Of a stretch of DNA of 64,000 bases, positions 57,990-64,000 are shown in pieces; the first letter of the stretch is position 1; every line of letters starts with the position of its first letter. The stretch lies in NCBI GenBank assembly GCA_025667525.1, contig CM046875.1, positions 290,513,147 to 290,577,146 on the forward strand, read 5' to 3'. The position numbers and the translations under genes are program-made. Under the pieces are notes generated by a model. It made no database searches, was not told where the DNA came from, and saw only the letters and a list, made by a program, of their open reading frames with translations. This stretch comes from Glebionis coronaria. Taxonomy: Eukaryota; Streptophyta; Magnoliopsida; Asterales; Asteraceae.

Positions 57990-58948
57990 AATCAAAACAA
58001 CCGAAATCATATAGGAGATGTATCATGATCAACAACAAAATCTTTACTTCTTTCAAGTAACGATAAGATCAGAGTGCTACAGAGTTTTGTTTTCATCGTT
58101 TGAAAAGCTTTCTCTTCGTCAACGCCACACACATACGGTTCATTCTATGAGTTAGCTTAGTTACTGGTTTTGACATTAAATAGAATCCTTCAATAAGCCT
58201 TTAGTAATAACCAGCCAAACCTAGAATTTGTCATACTTCAGTTGGAATAGTTGGAACATTCAAATTTTCGATGGCTTCGATTTTCGCAGGAGCAACAAGT
58301 ACCCCACTTTTATCAATCACGTGTCAGAGAAATCGTACGGAACTAATCAAAATATTACACTTTAAGAGTTTCGCGTAAAATTTTCGTTCTTTAACATGTT
58401 CAAGATAATCCTTAAGTGTTCGGCATGTTCTTCCTCGCTCTTCGAGCAGATTAGAATATCATCAATGAAAACAATCACGAATTTATCGAGATACGGCTTA
58501 CACATATGATTCATTGAGTCAATGAATACAACAGGTGTACTGGTCAAACCAGAAGGCATAACACTAAACTCATAATGATCATCACGAGTTCTAAACGCCG
58601 TAATAGGAATATCTCCCTCGCGTATGCGAAGTTGATGGTAATTAGAACGAAGATCAATCTTGGAGAAAACACCAGAATTTTGGAGAAAACACGAGAGTTT
58701 TGAAGTTGATCAAATAGATCATCAATTCTTAGAAGCAGGTAATGATTCTTGATCGTTAGCTTATGTAGGTCTCGGTAATCTATGCACATACGAAACGAAC
58801 CATCTTTCTACTTAGTGAAAAGAATAGGAGTTCTACAAACTGATGAGCTCGATCGAATAAAACCTCTATCAGATAGTTCTTAAAACTGCACAAATATTTA
58901 CTTCAATTCGGATGGTGCTAAATAATATGGCTCATGTGCCACATTTGC
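57990..58948 (-). pseudogene. pol: E5 reverse transcriptase and RNase H remnants
   Basis: The minus strand reads, from 58948 down: [54 protein letters not shown], a short duplicated segment (TTTTGGAGAAAACAC words near 58670), [12 protein letters not shown], and the catalytic [10 protein letters not shown] with Asp codons at 58458-58463. Then [25 protein letters not shown] and a damaged YYRRFI block lead toward RNase H, readable to about 57990. The RT N-terminus ends abruptly at 58948, where the E6 LTR begins. Confidence 0.8.
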
Positions 58949-61900
58949 TGTGACAATCTAACATTTTTATGTATTAAATTATTTTCTCGTATAATATTTT
59001 GAAACTTATTTTGTGTTGGTTGATGAACTCACAATTTACGGATTTAAATTTGGGCTTACGTGCATAATTTAACGTCCTTTACGACTAAACCGGAAACCTT
59101 AGAATTCTGTATTTACATTTTTGAACTCCGTTTTTATGAGACAATTTTTTATTAGATTCGTTTTGTGCCGTTGATTCATAATTTATAAAAACGTTTTTCG
59201 TAAAACGAAACGAAGGCACGCAAATCGAGAAAACTAAAATCGAAGAATACCCGTAAATTAGTGGGATGAGACAAAACAAGTTTTGTCCCACCCCACTCAA
59301 AAGGGATGGCCAAAACTTGACACCACATCTCATGATGTGCCAAAGTTTTAACTAATAAGCTAAAACTTGTTAGCCTAAGCTTATCAAGTAAGCTAACACC
59401 AACACCAAACAACAAAACCACTTCACTTAAACCATTTACACACTTAACATATTGTCGTCTCACTCCACCATAAAACACCCGCATTTGATCAATTCTAGCC
59501 ATAAACTTTGTGTTATCTACACATATAATGAAGAAACCTTGAAGCCTTGTTGATTGGTGATTATTATAACATCAAAGAAGGTGATTTGCTTGTGTATTAG
59601 GACTGATTTCTCAACAAATATTCTTGGTGGTTGATGATCTTGAAGATAAATTTTGTGTACATCAAGTTGTTGTCATCCAAAAACAAGATATAGTCTTGGT
59701 TGGTAAACAAGATCATCCTTTCCATTTTCTTTGTTATTTTTGTAAAGATCAAATGTATTTTCTTTCCTATTGTATATGTATATGATGAATATATGATGAT
59801 AAAAATTTTGTGTGGGGATCAACTGTTGATAAACATGGTTAAAAAGATAGAAAACCATATGTAAAAAGGTTAAAATCTTGCTTAATAAGTTGGTTGTATA
59901 AAAACAGTAACTAACCAAATGATAAACTGATAAAATGACATATTGGAATCAATATACAGTAATTATTAGGCCTTATACACATGTGAGAGTTGGCCATGCA
60001 ATGGAATCATCAAAATGAGTGAGATATGATCAAAACAAAATTAGTGTATCAATCTGCATAGTCTGTTTTGTAAGGACTGTTAAGGATACTTCCACATCAA
60101 CTGAGCAGTAGCTAAAACTAAGTTACTTGTAGAACATAATATGAAGTTTATGTCATCCAAAAATGAGCTTCTATCTCCTTGTATAACTCAAGATATGATA
60201 AAAATGGTGAAAGTGAAACTAAAAATCAGATTTTGTGAAATTAAAGTTTAATACTATTATATAAGCACTCAAATAAATATAGTATAAAATATAAATTAAA
60301 ACCCACTAAATTATATATTACATTTATATAAATATGTATAAAGATAAATAAATAGACATTATATAAAAATGGTAGTTTGATAAATATTATAAGTTATAAA
60401 ACTATAAACATGATTTTTACGTCTTTTCGGCTAAAACCGTAAAACTAACGTTTTCGTCAAATAAAACTTAGACGGTCGGACCCGTCTAATGTAACTTTTT
60501 AAAAGTAATATACTGATATATAAGTACCTATTACAAGTAAAAACCGATAAAACCCGAACTATAAAACATATGGACATTAACGGGCCAAGTTAGCTTTATC
60601 GACTATTAATCAAACTAATTTGGCTAAACACTTATAAACTTACTTATTGGGCTTAACCCACTTGGGCCCAAAATGTAAAGTATAATACTGATAATAAAAG
60701 TGTAAAATGGATTAATATAAGGTATTGGGCTTATAATAGGCTTATTGGGCCTAAAACATGTAAATAAGTAAAACTAGTAAACTAGTATAAAAGTTACCAA
60801 TACATAACACTAAAATGAGTAAATATGAATGTATTAACCAACTTGATCATAATCATATGTATAAAATCATCATATGTATATATAATTGTTATTTTTATAA
60901 AGTCAATGGACAAAAGTCTAAGACCGATTATTATTTATACAGGTTTCTGTGACCGAAGCACGCCCGTAACCGATAATCCGCCTTTCATTATCAACGTGAT
61001 TTCATAGCCTCACACTCTTTTAAATGTATTATAAAATGATTTGTAAACCTGCGAGGGAGATAACATGCTAGTTTTTTATAAAAATAGAACACAAGTAGTC
61101 CCGATGGTATGCTTAATGATATGGACCCGAATGGTGCTATGACCCAATAAACAAGATAAAAAGGATTATTAGTAGTTAGGTTATGTCATTTAAAGTCATA
61201 TTAGCATGATATGTGAACTACCGGGATTTGGTAGACGCTTATGCATATGATAGTACTATTTGGGGACGATCAGCCTAGTTCGCGCCTTGATGGTTGATCC
61301 CCGTTGTACCACATTGATTGGTAAGCTAATTTATGTATGAGAAGATTACATAGCGTGATTTTAATGACGACACGCTAACTTAGATGGGCAAATTATTTGT
61401 CGGGTTCGCGGCCCGTTGTTTGTGATAGTAAGGTAACAATGTCATGCGGCTAATAATAATCCAAATGTAATCCAGTAATGATACAAATAACGATAAAATC
61501 ATTACCTATAATGGTAATATTGAGGATACGGTCTCATGGACGGTTTAAGATGTATGCTTTGCTTTATATATTGCCTGACTAGCAATACGAGGACTTACTT
61601 CTGATATTATAGATGTGTTCTGATTTCAAAGATTGTTTTATATAACGGTTTTATTAAACTCTATGAATTCACTCGGCATTCGCTGATATGATTTTTGCAT
61701 GTTTTTATCTCATGTGCTTGAAGCTAATTCGGATGGAGATCGACTCTGATGGCCCACATAATATTAAAACTGTTCATTCGATCTATGTTTTATAAACATA
61801 ATGACCTGTATAATTTGGGACCTGTTGTACACATGAAACTTTTTATCGAATGAATGTATGTTAAAGCTTGTACAACCATTTTTATGTGTTGTCTATGATT

Positions 61901-61973
61901 GGAGTTATTGTGCTATCCCGTAACACTCCAAAGACTCTTCCGTTGTACCGATATGAAATTTGAGAGTGTTACA
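58949..61973 (+). repeat. E6 5' LTR (3.0 kb)
   Basis: Bounded by TGTGACAATC and GTGTTACA, with the primer site three bases further. It contains a GTGGGATGAGACAAAAC / GTTTTGTCCCACCCC inverted repeat near 59265 and AT-rich DNA. The minus-strand frames at 59085-59918 are chance. The final third shares blocks with the E5 LTR (AACTCTATGAATTCACTCGG at 61658). Confidence 0.75.
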
Positions 61974-61976
61974 GTT

Positions 61977-61988
61977 TGGTATCAGAGC
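61977..61988 (+). promoter_or_regulatory. E6 primer-binding site (initiator Met tRNA)
   Basis: TGGTATCAGAGC, three bases after the LTR end. Confidence 0.85.
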
Positions 61989-62256
61989 TCTCGTTATATA
62001 GAACGAAAGATTTTAAAAACCAAGGTTTTGAACAAAACTTTTCAAAATCTTTTAACTATAAACATTTGAGAAAATATTTGAAAAATCTTTTGACTACAAC
62101 GGTGCCAAAGATCTCAGACTTTACCAACAAGCCCTATTGAGAAGATGTATATTTTGATATATATAATTAATTTATATATATATATCGTGGTTTCAGTATG
62201 TAATTGTTTAATAAGTATGTTATGCTAATATGAGATATATATAAATGCAGATTGTC

Positions 62257-63258
62257 ATGGCTGACCCTAATATTCCTGTAGAGAACCATGCTATGTCCGA
62301 ACCTAATGTAGATGATAACCATTATTTAGACTTAGTGGATTATGATATGAATGATGATGAGGAGGAACCATTTGAGGATCCCGAGCCCGATATAGGGCTA
62401 GGAGATCAGATTGCCCCTCAGGTTGATATGGTAAAGAATGAGAATGTTAATGTTGGTATTGAGAATGATGATGAGATTGGGATAGATAATGTAGATAATA
62501 AGGATGACGACGAGGATGTCGAGGAGGATATAGGTATAGATGAAGAGGTTGATGATGATGATGAGGCTGAGCTTATTTACCCTTATGATGTTCCGGAGGG
62601 CGAGCCCTTACCCCCTCCAGTTTTTTGGTCTGATTCTGAGATTGAGCTACTTAGAGATGAATTGTTTGAATCGTCTGAATCTGATTCTAAATCAGAGGAT
62701 GATGAATATGATGATGCACCTGATGGTACTGATGGTATTTCTACTCGTAGACATGTGATAGGAGAGTCGTCTAGTGTTAGAGAGACTACTCATATTGATG
62801 GTCTTGCACCTTGGGCCTTGAGACGTGATTTAGATGCTTCCCGTGCTCAAATTAGTATGACAGAGGTTGGATTAGGTGTTGTTCAGACTCATGTTGCTTA
62901 TTTGGAGTCGAAGACTAAGGTTGGTGAGAAAGAGCGAGAATTTCTTAATTTAGATTTGACTGATGTAGATCGTGGTTTGAATGAGGCTTTTAGGAGGTTA
63001 TCTTTGTTAGAAAGTAGTGAGTTTGCTGCAATGAAGAAAAAGGTGAATACTATGGAGATTTAGTTGAGTGTAGCTCGTGCGATACGTGAGAAAGCTGAGA
63101 AAGAGTTTAATATATCTGTGGGTTGGAACAGTAGATTTTATGCTGATATGATTGAAAGAGGAGTGATCCGCAAGCGCCCAGCTGAAGATGTGTCTTGTGA
63201 TCGTCCGAAGAAAATACAGAAGACGATGGATGATGGACCATCTAGCGGTTCTCAGTAG
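62257..63258 (+). pseudogene. E6 acidic ORF upstream of gag
   Basis: An open frame of 268 codons (ATG chosen at MADPNIPVENH; another ATG lies 12 bases upstream) ends at a TAG at 63061, after which the same frame continues for 64 codons to 63258. I take the TAG as a mutation in an originally 330-residue protein. Residues 1-170 are very rich in Asp and Glu (DDEEEPFEDPE, KDDDEDVEED) and include the LIYPYDVPEGEPLPPP block. Residues 180-270 look helical or coiled-coil (ALRRDLDASRAQISM, NEAFRRLSLLE). The tail KRPAEDVSCDRPKK resembles a bipartite nuclear signal. Similar proteins precede gag in Asteraceae elements I recall; the function is unknown to me. Confidence 0.65.
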
Positions 63259-63551
63259 ACCAGTCTATATTTAGTAGTGACCTTTGTATATTTTGTACCT
63301 TTTGTAACTTTGACTGAACCGACTTATTAGTTAGTAGATCTGGCACAAATTTTGAGTATGTATAGTGCTAGAACTTTGATATGGAATGTAAATTAAGACA
63401 ATGCTTTTGTTTCAAATCCAATGAAATATGTATGTTTTCTTGAATTCCATATTGTGCCTTACTTGTATCTTGATTATGAATTCAATCCATCTTATATGAA
63501 TCCCTTGTTGGGTGAATGCTTAATACTTTGAAATTGTGAAATTATAGAACT
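63259..63551 (+). other. Noncoding gap between acidic ORF and gag
   Basis: AT-rich, stop-filled in all frames. It ends AAATTATAG just before the gag start region, which could act as a 3' splice site. I see no clear matching donor, so an intron is only possible. Confidence 0.35.
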
Positions 63552-64000
63552 ACGCCGCCCAAGAAAGCTGTAACTGAGGATGATGTACGTAGGATTATTG
63601 TGGAGCAAGTTACCGCATCTATGACTGAACTTATGGCAAATGCTAGAAATGGAGCTGGCAGTAGTGGAGCTGGCGGTAGTGGAGCTGGCGGTAGTGGAGC
63701 TGGCGGTAGTGGAGATGGCGGTAGTGGAATTGGTGGTACTAATGTGAATTTGAATGCTAATAATGTGAATGCTAATGCTATAGGAAATGTAGGAGGACTT
63801 GGAACAAATGCACCTGAAGTTGGTGGTTGTACTCATGTGACGTTCATGAAGTGTGAACCTCTACCTTTTAATGGAACTGAAGGTGCTGTCTGATTAAGCC
63901 AGTGGATTGAGAAGATTGAGTCGGTGTTTCGGATTAGTAAGTGTAAGGAGGAAGATAAGGTGACTTTTGCTATGGCTACTCTTAAAGGTCATGCGTTGAC
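63552..64000 (+). pseudogene. gag: E6 gag, start and first part
   Basis: The frame reads PPKKAVTEDDVRRIIVEQVTA, a Gly/Ser-rich repeat, an Asn-rich stretch, then CTHVTFMKCEPLPFNGTEGAV, a TGA at 63891, and in the same frame LSQWIEKIESVFRISKCKEEDKV and FAMATLKGHAL. The last part is the Retrotrans_gag core. The expected start ATG (as in MPPKK) is ACG at 63552, and a GGA-to-TGA change explains the stop. The gene runs out of the window at 64000. Confidence 0.75.
63651..63740 (+). repeat. 15-bp minisatellite encoding a Gly-Ser linker
   Basis: Six in-frame 15-bp units of the type GGAGCTGGCGGTAGT encode GAGGS repeats. The middle units are identical and the outer ones vary. Confidence 0.8.

Larger units (their letters stand above)
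54211..58948 (-). mobile_element. E5: decayed chromovirus, interrupted by E6
   Basis: Reading the minus strand, RT (58948 down), RNase H, integrase and chromodomain remnants are followed by a polypurine tract (57128-57117) and the 3' LTR (57116-54211). The 5' part of the element lies beyond E6, outside the window. Coding sequence is riddled with stops. The chromodomain-end wording and long LTR fit the Tekay clade, as for E4 and E6. It abuts E0 at 54210, where TTTAC would be the target duplication. Confidence 0.75.
58949..64000 (+). mobile_element. E6: chromovirus-like Ty3 element, 5' half, runs off the window
   Basis: The order is 5' LTR (58949-61973), Met primer site (61977), an acidic ORF before gag (62257-63258) and the start of gag (63552 onward). 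The LTR starts TGTGACAATC and ends GTGTTACA. The insertion point is inside the E5 RT gene, in the opposite orientation; TTTGC (58944-58948) is the putative target duplication. The coding parts have few defects, making E6 younger than E5. Confidence 0.85.

Noticed and set aside
59085..59918. Three minus-strand frames in the E6 LTR
   Set aside because: Inside an LTR, AT-driven composition (Phe/Leu/Tyr), no known motif.
1..64000. Endogenous pararetrovirus or host gene
   Set aside because: All coding pieces follow Ty3 or copia order with LTRs, primer sites and polypurine tracts. No movement-protein or coat-protein motif and no intron-exon host gene was seen.

Overview
This window is plant nuclear DNA made almost entirely of nested LTR retrotransposons. 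I find no host protein gene, rRNA gene or functional tRNA gene. The plant origin rests on the element types: Athila-type Ty3/gypsy elements with an Asp-tRNA-like primer-binding site, chromoviruses with a Met-tRNA primer site, a plant Ty1/copia element and a Helitron-like end. The wording of the polyproteins (gag starting MQTRS, IN/RT phrasing, acidic ORF before gag) reminds me most of Asteraceae elements. That is recall, not a search result.

I label the elements as follows. E1 (1-7385, minus): 5' end of an Athila-type element with a tandemly duplicated LTR-leader. E2 (7386-about 17650, plus, probably resuming at 44630-45727): old autonomous Athila-type element with decayed gag, protease, RT/RNase H and integrase. 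X (about 17650-22669): LTR-like DNA of another Ty3 element, containing a Helitron-like insertion from 21372. E4 (22670-24313 and 37026-44629, plus): decayed chromovirus. E3 (24314-37020, plus): young, structurally complete Athila-type element inserted in the 5' LTR of E4, with a 5-bp target duplication ATTAC. C1 (45728-52159, plus): 5'-truncated copia element. E0 (52160-54210, minus): oldest chromovirus-type LTR. E5 (54211-58948, minus): chromovirus inserted in E0. E6 (58949 to beyond 64000, plus): chromovirus inserted in the RT gene of E5.

Read by who interrupts whom, the order is E0, then C1 and E5, then E2 in C1, then X/E4 in E2, and last E3 in E4. E6 in E5 and E1 in E2 are separate later events. 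Both flanks of most layers lie outside the window, so the nesting of E0, C1 and E2 is inferred from one junction each.

The most interesting object is E3. It has near-identical 3.4-kb LTRs, a primer site, a polypurine tract and a target duplication. It encodes only gag, protease and an unrecognised C-terminal region of about 250 residues where E2 carries RT, RNase H and integrase. It therefore looks like a non-autonomous derivative (TR-GAG-like) mobilised in trans by an E2-type partner. E2 and E3 share leader and 3' noncoding sequence, including four polypurine-tract-like motifs and two small hairpins. All alignments were made by eye, so identities and fuzzy boundaries are approximate.
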